A stretch of 64,000 nt of DNA from Eoetvoesiella caeni (lineage in GTDB: Bacteria > Pseudomonadota > Gammaproteobacteria > Burkholderiales > Burkholderiaceae_B): assembly GCF_003315175.1 (NCBI RefSeq), contig NZ_QNRQ01000004.1:186001-250000 (forward strand), in the 5' to 3' direction. The notes under the pieces were generated by a model. The model was not told the origin of the DNA. It worked only from the letters and a program-made list of their open reading frames with translations, and did no database searches. Both the position numbers and the translations under genes were made by a program. Positions 51,151 to 64,000 of the stretch are shown here, one piece after another (within the stretch, counting starts at the first letter, position 1; each line of letters begins with the position of its first letter).

Positions 51151-53262
51151 TCAGATTTCCAGAGGATCCACTTCTAGTTGCCAGCGCACCCGATGGCCGC
51201 CGGCCAGTTCAGGCAACGACACGGACCATTGCGCCAGAAACGCCTGCAGAGCCGGCCGCTGCGCGCTTTCAATCAACAATTGCGCACGCTCGATGTTGGC
51301 CACGCGCAGCACTCTTAACGGCACCGGGTCGTACAAGGTAATTGCCGAAGCCATGTAGTACGCGTCGGGCGACTGTTCGGGCAAAGCCCTTGCCTGCGTG
51401 AGGAACTCGATGGCGGTTGCCAGTTCGCGCGCCTCGGCCGTCAATAGCGCCTGGAAGGCATACGGAGGCAAGCCGATAGCCTCGCGCTCTTCCAGGCCGT
51501 AGCGGGCAAAGCCCACATAGTCGTGCTTGACCAATGCCTGGTAAACAGGCTGTTCCGGGTAGTCGGTTTGAATGATTACCTTGCCGCCCCGCACGTGGCG
51601 GCCGGCACGGCCGGCCACCTGCATCAACTGCGCAAACAAACGCTCGGGCGCCCGGAAGTCTTGCGCAAACAGCATGCCGTCGGCGTTCAATACCCCCACC
51701 AGGCCAAGATTGGCAAAATCGTGGCCTTTCGCCACCATTTGCGTACCCACCAGGATGTCTATTTCACCGGCGTGCACCTTGGCAAACAGTGCCTCGGCGC
51801 TGCCCTTCAGGCGGGTGCTGTCGGCGTCGATACGCGCGATGCGCGCCTCGGGGAACAGCTCGGCCAAATATTCTTCGACACGCTGGGTACCGCGCCCCAT
51901 GGGATGCAGGTCCTGGTCGCCGCAATCGGGACAGGACGCCGGCACCCGCGCCTGATAGCCGCAATGGTGGCACTGCAAATAATTGCGTCTGGCGCCCGCG
52001 CGGTGCAGCACCGTATAGGCCGTGCAACGCGGGCATTGGCTGACCCAACCGCAAGACCCGCAATTCAGCACCGGCGCATAACCGCGCCGGTTCAGGAACA
52101 CCAGCGACTGCTCGCCGTGTTCCAGCCGCCCTTGAATGGCTTCGATGAGCTGCGGGGAAAACCCCTGCTGCATCGCAAGGCGGCGGGTGTCCACCAACTG
52201 CACCACCGGCAGTTCGACGTCGCGAGCCCGATGCTCCAGGGACAGCTTCAAGTAGTTGCCGCGCTGCGCATGCGCCCAGGATTCCAGCGATGGAGTAGCC
52301 GACCCAAGCACGACCGGGATGTCGCGATCATGGGCGCGCCAGACCGCCAGGTCGCGCGCCGAATAACGCAAGCCTTCTTGCTGCTTGTAAGAGGTATCGT
52401 GCTCTTCATCGACGATGATCAGCCCCAAGTCGGGCATGGGCGTAAAAATAGACAGGCGCGTTCCGAGCAAGATGCGCGCTTCGCCGCGCTGCACGCGCAA
52501 CCATGCGCGCAAGCGCTCGCCATCGGACAGCCCGCTGTGCAGCACCGCCAGGCTGTCGGGCCCGGCCGCTACGGCCAGGCTGGAACGCAGGGACTGCTCC
52601 AGTTGAGGAGTCAGATTGATTTCGGGCACCATGAACAATACCTGGCGGCCTCGGGCGAGCACGGTTTGCGCGGCGCGCAGATATACTTCGGTCTTGCCGC
52701 TGCCTGTTACGCCATGCAGCAGCACCGCCTTATAGCCTGTTATGGCGTCGATGGCCTGCACCGCCTGGATTTGTTCTTCGTTGAGCGCAGGTGCCTCTTT
52801 GGCCTGAATCGGCTTGGGGCTGCTCTTGGAGGCGCGCTTGTCAAGGCGGCGTACCGGCCCTCCGGCCGAACGCTTGCCCTGGTACGCGGTTACCTTGCGC
52901 AAGCCAGCCGGCAAAGTGGGCAGCATGACCTCGCCCAAGGGACGTTGATAGTATTGCGCCGCAAAAGCCGCCATGCGCATCCAGTCGGACGGAAAAGGCG
53001 GTAAGTCGTCGAGCACCTCGTCGACCTCGCGCACCTGCTTGGCCTCGAACGAGGGCGTGTCGGGAGTTTCGACCACAATGCCCATCAGCTTGCGCCGCCC
53101 GAACGGCACAATGACCCGGCAACCCGGCGCAACCGCATGGGCGCAACGATAGTCGAACAAACCCGCCAGCGGCACGTCGATAGCCACCCTCAACCAAAAA
53201 CAGTCGTCGGACGAGGCCTGGGGCTCGCTTGACGGCGGATCTGAATTGAGAGTATCGATCAT
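51151..53262 (-). CDS. priA: Primosomal replication protein N' (PriA helicase)
   Basis: The 703-residue protein has an N-terminal fork-binding domain, Walker A LLHGVTGSGKTEVY (about residue 207) and DEEH box LIIVDEEHDTSYKQQ. The zinc-binding insertion has Cys pairs (CGSCGW, CPRC, CHHC, CPDC), and TQMVAKGHDFANL and VAGRAGRH follow. It reloads the replisome at stalled forks. The pairing with rep suggests a replication-restart operon. Confidence 0.96.
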   Translation of the reverse strand: MIDTLNSDPPSSEPQASSDDCFWLRVAIDVPLAGLFDYRCAHAVAPGCRVIVPFGRRKLMGIVVETPDTPSFEAKQVREVDEVLDDLPPFPSDWMRMAAFAAQYYQRPLGEVMLPTLPAGLRKVTAYQGKRSAGGPVRRLDKRASKSSPKPIQAKEAPALNEEQIQAVQAIDAITGYKAVLLHGVTGSGKTEVYLRAAQTVLARGRQVLFMVPEINLTPQLEQSLRSSLAVAAGPDSLAVLHSGLSDGERLRAWLRVQRGEARILLGTRLSIFTPMPDLGLIIVDEEHDTSYKQQEGLRYSARDLAVWRAHDRDIPVVLGSATPSLESWAHAQRGNYLKLSLEHRARDVELPVVQLVDTRRLAMQQGFSPQLIEAIQGRLEHGEQSLVFLNRRGYAPVLNCGSCGWVSQCPRCTAYTVLHRAGARRNYLQCHHCGYQARVPASCPDCGDQDLHPMGRGTQRVEEYLAELFPEARIARIDADSTRLKGSAEALFAKVHAGEIDILVGTQMVAKGHDFANLGLVGVLNADGMLFAQDFRAPERLFAQLMQVAGRAGRHVRGGKVIIQTDYPEQPVYQALVKHDYVGFARYGLEEREAIGLPPYAFQALLTAEARELATAIEFLTQARALPEQSPDAYYMASAITLYDPVPLRVLRVANIERAQLLIESAQRPALQAFLAQWSVSLPELAGGHRVRWQLEVDPLEI

Positions 53263-53580
53263 TAATACTTAAAGTAATTTCTGGAAAACGACGTTAAATG
53301 CCGGCGGCGGCATGTAGACCCACCATGCCACTCCAGCCTGTGGATAACTTTGGGGAAAAACAAATTAACAACTTAGCTAATGTCAATTACTACAACTACT
53401 GAATTTTAATTGAAATAATCGAAATTGAATTTTTAACGCCGTAGAATCAATGTGTTGCAGCACACAAAGAGATTGTATCTAAGCTGTTGGAAAAATTTGT
53501 GCGTAGCGGCAAAACTTGTGTACAACTTACCGCCACACCCTTTTAAAAACAAGCGCTTAGTGGCTTTGGCTTTGCAATAA
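53263..53580. other. AT-rich intergenic region between hemE and priA
   Basis: These 318 bp are much more AT-rich than the flanks and include a polyadenine/thymine-rich middle (53340-53440). They should hold the priA promoter and the hemE 3' end. I see no tRNA, no conserved ORF and no strong terminator hairpin. Confidence 0.5.
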
Positions 53581-54651
53581 TCAGTGCTTGCCGCGACTAT
53601 GCTTGTGCACCTCGTCGGTAAGTATTGCAACCGCTTCGGGCGGTGTAAAACGTGAAATCCCATGCCCCAGATTGAAGACGTGGCCGCCTTTGCCCACGGC
53701 CCCGAAATCGTCGATGACGCGGCGCGCCTGAGTCCTTATGGCTTCTTCGCCGCCGAACAAGGCCATGGGGTCCAGATTGCCCTGCAAGGCCACCGAATCG
53801 CCCACCCGCTGGCGCGCTTGCGCTAAATTGACCGTCCAATCCAGCCCCATCGCGTCGGCCCCCACGGCGGCGATTTCTTCCAGCCAGAGGCCGCCGCCCT
53901 TGGTAAAGACGATAACGGGCACCGCCCGGCCGTCGCTATGCCGGGTAAGAGACTGCACCACCTTGCGCGTATAGGCCAGCGAGAATTCCTGGAACTGGCC
54001 ATCGGCCAATACGCCGCCCCAACTGTCGAAGATCATGACCGCTTGTGCACCGGCTTCGATCTGGGCGTTCAGGTACTGCACTGTAGCCTGGGCGTTGACT
54101 TCCAGGATACGGTGCAGAAGGTCGGGACGCTGGTACAGCATGGTCTTGATAAGGCGATAGTCGCTGGAGCCCTGGCCTTCGACCATGTAGCAGCCTACAG
54201 TCCAGGGACTGCCCGCGAAACCAATAAGGGGCACCTTGCCGTGCAACTCTTTGCGGATAAGCGTGACGGCGTCGAATACATACTGCAACGCCGACATGTC
54301 GGGTACGGCCAGCTTGGCCACATCGGCTTCGGTGCGCAGCGGCTTGCTGAACTTCGGGCCTTCGCCAGCAAGAAAGTCCAGCCCCAGGCCCATGGCGTGA
54401 GGAATGGTCAGGATGTCGGAAAACAGAATGGCCGCATCCAGCTCGAAGCGCCGCAATGGCTGCAACGTGACCTCGCAAGCATATTCCGGGTTCTGTGCCA
54501 GCCCAAGAAACGACCCGGCTTTGGCGCGGGTTTCGTTGTATTCGGGAAGATAGCGCCCCGCTTGGCGCATTAGCCATAGCGGAGTATACGGAACCGGCTC
54601 GCGCATCAGGGCGCGCAGAAATACATCGTTTTGCAAAGTTGGAAATGGCAC
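53581..54651 (-). CDS. hemE: Uroporphyrinogen decarboxylase
   Basis: The 356-residue protein opens with the signature [20 protein letters not shown], and [13 protein letters not shown] and [13 protein letters not shown] follow. The late [18 protein letters not shown] is also conserved. It decarboxylates the four acetate side chains of uroporphyrinogen III to coproporphyrinogen III in haem synthesis. Length and start are normal. Confidence 0.97.
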   Translation of the reverse strand: MPFPTLQNDVFLRALMREPVPYTPLWLMRQAGRYLPEYNETRAKAGSFLGLAQNPEYACEVTLQPLRRFELDAAILFSDILTIPHAMGLGLDFLAGEGPKFSKPLRTEADVAKLAVPDMSALQYVFDAVTLIRKELHGKVPLIGFAGSPWTVGCYMVEGQGSSDYRLIKTMLYQRPDLLHRILEVNAQATVQYLNAQIEAGAQAVMIFDSWGGVLADGQFQEFSLAYTRKVVQSLTRHSDGRAVPVIVFTKGGGLWLEEIAAVGADAMGLDWTVNLAQARQRVGDSVALQGNLDPMALFGGEEAIRTQARRVIDDFGAVGKGGHVFNLGHGISRFTPPEAVAILTDEVHKHSRGKH

Positions 54652-54681
54652 GACAATCCTTGTAGATAGACTGGGGGCATT

Positions 54682-55488
54682 TTACCCGCCTGGTAATACT
54701 TTAGTTGCGGCCTCGGGGCGATAAGACGCAGCATCGATTTGATACTTGCGCATCAGCGCCCAGAAGGCTCTTCGGTGTTTTTGGGCAGCACGCGCAGCCA
54801 TGGCAATATTGCCCGAATGCCGGCCCAGCGCGGCATTGATGTACGCACGTTCAAATCGTTCGATGACTTTGTTTTTTGCGACGCGAAAAGACTCGCGCGA
54901 AGAGGTGCTGCGAGAAGCCGACGCAACGGCAAAAGCATCAAGCTCAAGGCCGGTGCGCTCTAGTATAGTCGAACAGAGCTCTTCTTCGGTGCAGCCTGCC
55001 TCGGGTATGGGAGCATCGGGCCGCGCGGGCGGGCATTCGCTGACGCCCTGCCCGGCCTGCATGCCCGGAACGGCGGCGCGGTAGCGGCGCATGGTAAGCA
55101 GGCGCTCGATCCGGACACGCAGCTCTTCGGGGCATAGCGGGCCCTTTACGAAATCGGCCAGCCCAAGATTGTAGAGATCGTCCAGCGCCGCCGCCTTTAA
55201 ATCGCGCACCAGCGCCAGCACGGGCGTTTGCAGCGGATAAGCAGCCTGCAGGCTGGTGCGCAGCCAGGACAGGTTCTGCGCGCAGACAGGCACCAGGCAG
55301 ACGTCGAAACGACGCAGCAGCATTTCGGACTGGCCCAGCAAGGCATTGGCGTTGGGGTGATGTATGTCGATGCCGGATGCGGCGATTCTGATATGCAAGC
55401 GGCCCCCGGCATGGACGCCTAGCCAGCCCTGTGCCCATTCGTCATTGCATGAAGTGCTGAACACTGCGCAATCTAAACGCTCTCTCAT
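54682..55488 (-). CDS. Pseudo-receiver regulator with Fis-type HTH
   Basis: The 268-residue protein has an N-terminal receiver-like fold (FDVCLVPV, VLALVRDLKAAALDDLYNLG, ADFVKGPLCPEELRVRI). The Asp expected after the third strand is missing, while the Lys near the end is kept. After a linker, a Fis-type HTH closes the protein (IERFERAYINAALGRHSGNIAMAARAA, shown by NKVIERFERAYINAALG). It is probably a phosphorylation-independent DNA-binding regulator with unknown targets. GGAGGGG sits before the ATG at 55488. Confidence 0.8.
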   Translation of the reverse strand: MRERLDCAVFSTSCNDEWAQGWLGVHAGGRLHIRIAASGIDIHHPNANALLGQSEMLLRRFDVCLVPVCAQNLSWLRTSLQAAYPLQTPVLALVRDLKAAALDDLYNLGLADFVKGPLCPEELRVRIERLLTMRRYRAAVPGMQAGQGVSECPPARPDAPIPEAGCTEEELCSTILERTGLELDAFAVASASRSTSSRESFRVAKNKVIERFERAYINAALGRHSGNIAMAARAAQKHRRAFWALMRKYQIDAASYRPEAATKVLPGG

Positions 55489-55631
55489 GGAAGTCCCCTC
55501 CTGTTGTCCGGTTGAGTCGAAACCTTTTGTGGAACAAGAATAGGCACCGAACCAAGAACCAGCAATACGGAAAACTCTTAAATCGGAAAGTACGTAGGGG
55601 ACAAGCCCTAGGCGCCAGGCCGCAATGCATA

Positions 55632-55659
55632 AAAAAAACGACCCGAAGGTCGTTTTTTT
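55632..55659 (-). terminator. Intrinsic terminator of the atp operon
   Basis: A perfect 12-bp stem (55632-55643 with 55648-55659) has a TTCG tetraloop on the minus strand and a run of seven T residues. It stands 13 bp after the atpC stop. Confidence 0.93.
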
Positions 55660-55672
55660 GAACGGGCGACGA

Positions 55673-56098
55673 TTAATGCCTGCGCGTCTGGCTAAGACGG
55701 CGCGCAGCCGCGGCTTGCGCCGCCAGCATGGCAAGCTCGGCCTCGACAACAGCGATATCGGCCTTGTCTTTGGCGTTGCGCAAGGCCTCTTCTGCTTGTT
55801 CGCGCGCAGCCAAAGCCTTGGCTTCGTCCAGGTCGGCGGCGCGGATGGCCGTATCGGACAAGACCGTGACGCCACCGGGCTGAACTTCAAGAATACCGCC
55901 GGCAACGAAGATGCTTTCTTCGCCGCTGCCGTCGGCCAGCACGATCTTGACCGTGCCGGGGCGAATCCGCGAAATAAGCGGCGTATGGCCGGGCATGATG
56001 CCCAGCTCACCCGACTCGCCAGGCAGAACCACGAATTTCGCCTCGCCGGAGAAAATCGATTCTTCTGCGCTGACTACGTCAATATGCAAGGTGGCCAT
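55673..56098 (-). CDS. atpC: F-type ATP synthase epsilon subunit
   Basis: The 141-residue protein opens [18 protein letters not shown], with [19 protein letters not shown] in the beta-sandwich and a helical C-terminal hairpin. It connects the rotor and inhibits ATP hydrolysis. It is the last gene of atpIBEFHAGDC, before the terminator. Confidence 0.97.
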   Translation of the reverse strand: MATLHIDVVSAEESIFSGEAKFVVLPGESGELGIMPGHTPLISRIRPGTVKIVLADGSGEESIFVAGGILEVQPGGVTVLSDTAIRAADLDEAKALAAREQAEEALRNAKDKADIAVVEAELAMLAAQAAAARRLSQTRRH

Positions 56099-56113
56099 AT
56101 AAAGTCCCTTAGA

Positions 56114-57544
<1,431 letters not shown>

Positions 57545-57575
57545 CTAAATATCTTTGACGGGATGCCCTTCTGTA

Positions 57576-58484
57576 TTAAACAGCGGCAGCGCCCCCGACG
57601 ATTTCTGAAATTTCTTTCGTAATGGCGGCCTGACGGGTTTTGTTGTAAACCAGTTGCAGATCGCCGATGATTTTCTTGGCGTTATCGGATGCAGCCTTCA
57701 TGGCCACCATGCGAGCGGACTGCTCGGAAGCCATGTTTTCCGCGACGGCCTGGTACACCAAACCTTCGACATATCGCATAAGCAAATCGTCGATGACGGT
57801 TTTCGAGTCGGGCTCGTAGATGTAGTCCCAGCCGTATTGCGACTTGGTGTCCGCTTGCTGTTCCTGGCCGAACTCGCCAGCCTGGAAGGGATCGGCCAGG
57901 CCGCTGGGCAAAGGCAGCAAACGGATGAAGCTGGGATCCTGCTTCATCGTATTGACGAAACGGTTGGTCGCAATGTACACCGCATCGATTTTGCCATCGA
58001 CAAAATCGTCAAGCTGCACCTTGATGGCGCCGATAAGGCGTTCAAGGTTGGGCGTATCGCCCAATTGCACTTCTTGCGAGACCAGGTCAACGCCGATACG
58101 AGTCAGAAAGCTAAGACCCTTGTTGCCCAAGGCCGTAGCCTGGACCTTGACGCCATCTTCCTTGAACTCTTTGATGCGGTTCAGCACCAGGCGGGTAATG
58201 TTGGTGTTAAGACCACCGCACAAGCCCTTGTCGGTACTGACCAGCACGATACCCACCGCCGAAGCCTTGCCGCGATCATCCATGTAGGCATGGTGATAGT
58301 CGGGATGCGCTTGCATCAGGTTGGCGGCGATTTCTCGTACCTTGGTCGCATAGGGACGGCCGGCCCGCATCCGGTCCTGCGCCTTGCGCATTTTGGATGC
58401 AGCCACCATCTCCATGGCTTTAGTGATCTTGCTCGTGTTTTGCACGCTCTTGATCTTTGTTCGAATTTCCTTAATTCCGGCCAT
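57576..58484 (-). CDS. atpG: F-type ATP synthase gamma subunit
   Basis: The 302-residue rotor shaft starts [20 protein letters not shown] and ends with the conserved [19 protein letters not shown] helix; [11 protein letters not shown] is also present. Length is typical. It follows atpA by about 100 bp. Confidence 0.97.
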   Translation of the reverse strand: MAGIKEIRTKIKSVQNTSKITKAMEMVAASKMRKAQDRMRAGRPYATKVREIAANLMQAHPDYHHAYMDDRGKASAVGIVLVSTDKGLCGGLNTNITRLVLNRIKEFKEDGVKVQATALGNKGLSFLTRIGVDLVSQEVQLGDTPNLERLIGAIKVQLDDFVDGKIDAVYIATNRFVNTMKQDPSFIRLLPLPSGLADPFQAGEFGQEQQADTKSQYGWDYIYEPDSKTVIDDLLMRYVEGLVYQAVAENMASEQSARMVAMKAASDNAKKIIGDLQLVYNKTRQAAITKEISEIVGGAAAV

Positions 58485-58584
58485 CGCACTTCCTGTCAGG
58501 GCGTTGCTGCGGGGCGGCTTGCGCCAGCCCCACCTTACGTTCGGGCAAACAGGGTTTCAACCCCGCTGCCCCCGCCAATCAAAC

Positions 58585-60126
<1,542 letters not shown>

Positions 60127-60161
60127 GTTCAGACTCCTGGAATCCTGTTATCCGGCCCGCT

Positions 60162-60701
60162 TCAAGCGGCCAGCGTATCGCGCATGCGGGCCAATTGGGC
60201 CTGCACGGAAGTATCGAGTACTTGATCACCGACTACCACGCGGACGCCGCCGATCAGGGCAGGGTCGACCGTGACGGCCGGCTTGAGTTTAAGGCCAAAC
60301 TTCTTTTCAAGACCCGTTACGAGCTCTTGAACTTGCGCCTCGTCCAGCGCAAACGCGCTGGTGATTTCAGCAAGGGCGGAGCCTTCGAGCTGGTTCTTGA
60401 GCGCATCGAATTGCTCTGCGATTTGCGGCAGCAACAAAATACGGTCGTTGTTGACCAACAAGCCGATAAAGCTGCGTGCTTTTTCGGAAAGCGCCAACTT
60501 GATGAGTCCGCAAAACAGTTCGGTGCGTTGCGCGTTATTCAAGCGCGGGTCTGTCAATGCTTCGCGCACATCTTCCAGGCTTGCAACAGCGGCAAGCTGG
60601 TTGACCAGTTCCGACCAGGAGGCCAAGCCTTGCTGGTCTTCCTTAGCCGTAGCGAACAGCGCTTCGGCGTAAGGTCTGGCAATAGTAGATAATTCAGCCA
60701 T
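60162..60701 (-). CDS. atpH: F-type ATP synthase delta subunit
   Basis: The 179-residue stator subunit starts [16 protein letters not shown] and closes with the conserved [21 protein letters not shown]. It joins the peripheral stalk to the alpha3beta3 head. It lies 12 bp after atpF. Confidence 0.96.
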   Translation of the reverse strand: MAELSTIARPYAEALFATAKEDQQGLASWSELVNQLAAVASLEDVREALTDPRLNNAQRTELFCGLIKLALSEKARSFIGLLVNNDRILLLPQIAEQFDALKNQLEGSALAEITSAFALDEAQVQELVTGLEKKFGLKLKPAVTVDPALIGGVRVVVGDQVLDTSVQAQLARMRDTLAA

Positions 60702-60713
60702 GGCCCGCCCTGA

Positions 60714-61184
60714 TTAGAGTTGTGCCTTGAGCTGATTCAACAGCTCGGCGTGTGCCTGTGCATTGACTTCTCGTTTGAGAATCTGCTCGGCGCCCTGGAC
60801 AGCCAAAGTGGCTACGTCGGCACGCAACGCATCGCGCGCACGCTGAACTTCCTGGGCAGCATCAAGCTTGGCCTGGGCAATGATTCGAGCCTTTTCCGCT
60901 TCGGCCTCACGACGAGCTTCGTCGATGATGCTGGCCGACTGCTTCTCGGCTTCGAGAATGCGGGCATGATTATCGGTTTTAGCGGAAGCTTCTATCAGAC
61001 TGATGCGCGCCTGGGCCTGGGCCAGATCGGCCTTGCCCTTGTCGGCGGCCGCGAGGCCATCGGCAATTTTTTGACGGCGATCGTCCATGGCTTTCGTCAT
61101 GGGAGGCCATACGAATTTCATCGTAAACCAGCCCAGAACGAAAAACACGATCATCTGAAAAAAGAGAGTCGCGTTTAAATTCAC
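60714..61184 (-). CDS. atpF: F-type ATP synthase b subunit
   Basis: The 156-residue protein has one N-terminal membrane helix ([20 protein letters not shown]) and a long charged helix that dimerises as the peripheral stalk. Length and topology are normal. Confidence 0.96.
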   Translation of the reverse strand: MNLNATLFFQMIVFFVLGWFTMKFVWPPMTKAMDDRRQKIADGLAAADKGKADLAQAQARISLIEASAKTDNHARILEAEKQSASIIDEARREAEAEKARIIAQAKLDAAQEVQRARDALRADVATLAVQGAEQILKREVNAQAHAELLNQLKAQL

Positions 61185-61311
61185 GGTCGTTTCCCTTTAA
61201 TACCACGGGCATCGTGCCATATTGCGCGATGCCGAATGTCCAAATCGCCGCGGCACCCATACCGGGCACCGCAAACGACTGCTTTACCCGCAGAAATGCG
61301 GGCCATTTCGC

Positions 61312-61590
<279 letters not shown>

Positions 61591-61680
61591 TCAAAAAGAA
61601 AACTTCAATATGAAACTTCTGTGCAAGAGGATCTTGCGCCCCGCCCCGGGCCGGCCATGCCGGTCCGAAACGGAAATTCG

Positions 61681-62559
61681 TTAATGGCCTTCGTGAGCCA
61701 GACCCACATACACCAGGGCCAGCATCATGAAGATATAAGCCTGCAGCAGAACGATCAGGATATGGAAAATAGCCCATATCGACCCTGCCACAACCTGGCC
61801 TATGCCCAAGCCGATGCTTGTGCCATCGAACCCGGTCCATGCCCCGCCCAGCAAGGCGATAAGCAAGAAAAGCAATTCGCCGGCAAACATGTTGCCGAAC
61901 AACCGCATCCCAAGCGACACAGTCTTTGCGGCGTACTCCATGAGGTTCAACAAAAGGTTGAATGGAACAAGCAGCAAACCTACAACACCATGGCCATGAA
62001 AAGGCGCCGTAAACAGTTCTTTGACGAAACCGCCCGGGCTCTTGATTTTGATGCCGTAGTAAATGGTCAGCAGCAACACGCCCAGCGACATGCCCATGGG
62101 CACGTTCAAGTCGGCCGTCGGCAAAATACGGTGGTAGTACAGGGGATCGTTATGATGATTGGCCAGGCCAAGCAACTGGGTAACCCAGCCGAACAGGTCG
62201 ACCGGAACCAGGTCGAGCGTGTTCATCAGGATGATCCACAGGAAAATCGTCAGGCACAGCGGCGCAACGAACGCACGCGACTTGGCATTGGGAACTATGC
62301 TTTTGGCTTCATCTTCGACCATGCCCACGAGCATTTCGACGGCAACCTGGAAGCGGCCCGGAACGCCGGTGGTTGCGGCCTTGGCGGCGCGCCACAGGAA
62401 GAAGACAACGATAAGCCCCATCAGCAACGACCAGAACAGCGAGTCGTAGTTGATGACGCTGAAGTCCGCGATAGCCGATTGCTTTTCGCCGAGATTGTTC
62501 AAATGGACCAAATGATGCTGAATATACTCAGACTGAGGCGAAATATCACTAGCAGCCAT
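61681..62559 (-). CDS. atpB: F-type ATP synthase a subunit
   Basis: The 292-residue multi-span stator protein forms the proton half-channels. The essential Arg lies in [17 protein letters not shown] and the late polar helix is [17 protein letters not shown]. It is the second gene of the operon, after atpI. Confidence 0.96.
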   Translation of the reverse strand: MAASDISPQSEYIQHHLVHLNNLGEKQSAIADFSVINYDSLFWSLLMGLIVVFFLWRAAKAATTGVPGRFQVAVEMLVGMVEDEAKSIVPNAKSRAFVAPLCLTIFLWIILMNTLDLVPVDLFGWVTQLLGLANHHNDPLYYHRILPTADLNVPMGMSLGVLLLTIYYGIKIKSPGGFVKELFTAPFHGHGVVGLLLVPFNLLLNLMEYAAKTVSLGMRLFGNMFAGELLFLLIALLGGAWTGFDGTSIGLGIGQVVAGSIWAIFHILIVLLQAYIFMMLALVYVGLAHEGH

Positions 62560-62637
62560 CGGAACCCTTACCTGTTAACTTAAAACGAGAGCATGACGCC
62601 AGAACGTGCATCATGCCCATGAAATTGTGTAACCTGC

Positions 62638-63054
62638 TTACGGCAACTTATGAAACAGCATAAGCAGCACGTAGCCCTTCAGTACGCAAACCAGCCCGAA
62701 CAACAGGGCTGGCCACACCAGCCAGCTTTGCCAAAAATGCACTGCCAAAGCCAGCAGCACAACGGCGGAACCAAGCTTGATGATTTCGCCCATAAAAAAG
62801 GCGACCGGACTTGCCGGTTTGGATGCAAGCAACCCAAGCAGCAGGCGCATTGCAAAAAGCGCGTTGGGCACAAAATAGGCGCCCGCCCCAATAAGGGCCG
62901 AGGCACCGGCATCCAAACCCGCGATTACCCAGGAAATTAGCGCAGCGGCAAGCCCCATGACCGCCTGGGCCGCCAAGACCCGGATCAGACCGCGACCCGC
63001 CTTGAACTTCAAGGTAGCGCGATCGGCTTCGCTAAGTACCAGCCTGGAATCCAC
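62638..63054 (-). CDS. atpI: ATP synthase subunit I
   Basis: The 138-residue protein has four membrane helices and sits at the head of the atp operon. AtpI assists c-ring assembly in some bacteria and may conduct Mg2+. I chose a GTG at 63054 (DSRLVLSEADR follows) because GGAGAGGG stands before it. The longer frame to 63183 has a non-conserved head. Confidence 0.88.
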   Translation of the reverse strand: MDSRLVLSEADRATLKFKAGRGLIRVLAAQAVMGLAAALISWVIAGLDAGASALIGAGAYFVPNALFAMRLLLGLLASKPASPVAFFMGEIIKLGSAVVLLALAVHFWQSWLVWPALLFGLVCVLKGYVLLMLFHKLP

Positions 63055-63209
63055 TGCCCTCTCCGTTGGTGCTGCGTCAAACCCATGGAGTATAACTTTA
63101 TTTTTTGATAGTAAGCAAATCGTAAGGTCGCCGTTTTGTTGCATCGGCGGAACATTCGTCCCGCACACCTTGCCGCGCAACAAAAACGGCGGTGCCTGCC
63201 CTTCGCAGA

Positions 63210-63986
63210 CTAGCGATTTTTAAATTCAGGACTACGCTTGCCAAGAAAGGCGGCCATGCCTTCCTTTTGATCTTCCGTGGCAAACAATGCATGAAAGTTG
63301 CGGCGTTCGAACAGCAGACCTTCGTCCAATGGCGTCTCGAAGGCGCGATTGATGCACTCTTTGGCCATCATCACCGACGGCAAGGACTTAGAGGCGATAA
63401 GCGCCGCCGTTTCAAGCGCATCATCCAGCAAGCGGTCCACGGGCACGACCCGCGACACCAGGCCCGCAAGCTCGGCTTCGGCGGCGGTAATCATCCGGCC
63501 GGTAAGTATCATGTCCATGGCCTTGGCCTTGCCTATGGCCCGCACCAGGCGCTGCGTTCCGCCAAATCCCGGGATAATGCCAAGGTTGATTTCGGGCTGG
63601 CCGAAACGGGCATTTTCGGCCGCAATAATGAAGTCGCACAGCATGGCCAGTTCGCAACCGCCGCCCAATGCATAGCCCGACACCGCGGCAATAATGGGCT
63701 TGCGGATGCGGCGCAGCGACTCCCAGTCGTGCCCCAGATAATCCTGCGAATACACGTCGGCATACGACCAGGGCTGCATGGCGGCAATATCCGCGCCGGC
63801 CGCAAATGCCTTTTCGCTGCCGGTCAGCACAATGGCCCCGACCGCCTCGTCGGCGTCGAACTCGCGCAAGGCCTTGGCCAGCTCGCCGATCACCTCATTG
63901 CTTAATGCATTCAATGCCTTCGGCCGGTCCAGAGTCGCCAGCCCCACGCGGCCGCGAATTTCAGTTTTTACCAACGCTGCGGTCAT
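63210..63986 (-). CDS. Enoyl-CoA hydratase/isomerase family protein
   Basis: The 258-residue crotonase has the oxyanion hole and catalytic-loop segments ADIAAMQPWSY, AVSGYALGGGCELAMLCDF and GQPEINLGIIPGFGGTQRL, with both Glu residues in place. This is the pattern of true short-chain enoyl-CoA hydratases (PaaF/Ech). It hydrates enoyl-CoA in beta-oxidation-type routes. The start is 14 bp before the window end; upstream neighbours are not visible. Confidence 0.94.
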   Translation of the reverse strand: MTAALVKTEIRGRVGLATLDRPKALNALSNEVIGELAKALREFDADEAVGAIVLTGSEKAFAAGADIAAMQPWSYADVYSQDYLGHDWESLRRIRKPIIAAVSGYALGGGCELAMLCDFIIAAENARFGQPEINLGIIPGFGGTQRLVRAIGKAKAMDMILTGRMITAAEAELAGLVSRVVPVDRLLDDALETAALIASKSLPSVMMAKECINRAFETPLDEGLLFERRNFHALFATEDQKEGMAAFLGKRSPEFKNR

Positions 63987-64000
63987 ATTGACTCCTTGCA

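Noticed and set aside
53433-53663. 76-residue minus-strand frame after hemE
   Set aside because: It starts inside hemE, in AT-rich DNA, with no ribosome binding site or recognisable sequence.

Overview
The window looks like chromosomal DNA of a GC-rich betaproteobacterium, most likely family Alcaligenaceae (Bordetella/Achromobacter/Pusillimonas relatives). This is inferred from the mreBC / gatCAB divergent pair, the metXW pair, the atpIBEFHAGDC order and the general protein style; the genus cannot be fixed from sequence reading alone. A 19.0 kb mobile element of different character sits in the middle.

Layout. 1-26419 is core and semi-core chromosome: mreC (partial) and mreB; the gatCAB amidotransferase operon with a strong terminator; pyrE; a DoxX-like membrane protein and a LigB-type dioxygenase; a transglutaminase-like protein; two convergent cyclic-di-GMP enzymes; a YqjH/YqjI-like ferric reductase and PadR regulator pair; xth; an SMR efflux protein; ampG-metW-metX; a LuxR-type solo HTH; a lipoprotein; gshA; a CIO-type bd oxidase (cydAB plus a tiny DUF2474-like gene); a ureidoglycine aminohydrolase; five 82-bp tandem repeats; and an exported metallo-beta-lactamase-fold protein.

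26420-45440 is an integrative and mobilizable element (IME) inserted at the 3' end of a tRNA-Arg(CCG) gene. It encodes a large serine recombinase, a MobC-like protein, a relaxase, a VirD4-like coupling protein lacking membrane segments with a small membrane protein beside it, and a likely repressor. Its cargo is a Gabija-like OLD nuclease/UvrD helicase pair, a four-gene translationally coupled operon (DNA methyltransferase, unknown protein, DExH helicase, GIY-YIG-like protein) that I cannot match to a named defence system, and a TacAT-type toxin-antitoxin pair.

The most striking reading is structural. If the two ends are joined at the shared TGGCGC core, the recombinase frame continues for 40 more codons and stops in an ATGA overlap with mobC. 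In the circle, the membrane protein, coupling protein, small protein, recombinase, mobC and relaxase genes would therefore form one continuous co-directional block. Integration cuts the recombinase gene, replaces its C-terminus with about 83 residues read antisense through the tRNA and flanking chromosome, and moves the mob genes to the far end of the element, away from their presumed promoter.

45441-64000 returns to core chromosome: a dihaem cytochrome c, a 3-hydroxyacyl-CoA dehydrogenase, a small unknown protein behind a pair of TAGGGT-type operators, rep, priA, hemE, a pseudo-receiver regulator with a Fis-type HTH, the complete F-type ATP synthase operon (atpIBEFHAGDC, minus strand) and an enoyl-CoA hydratase.
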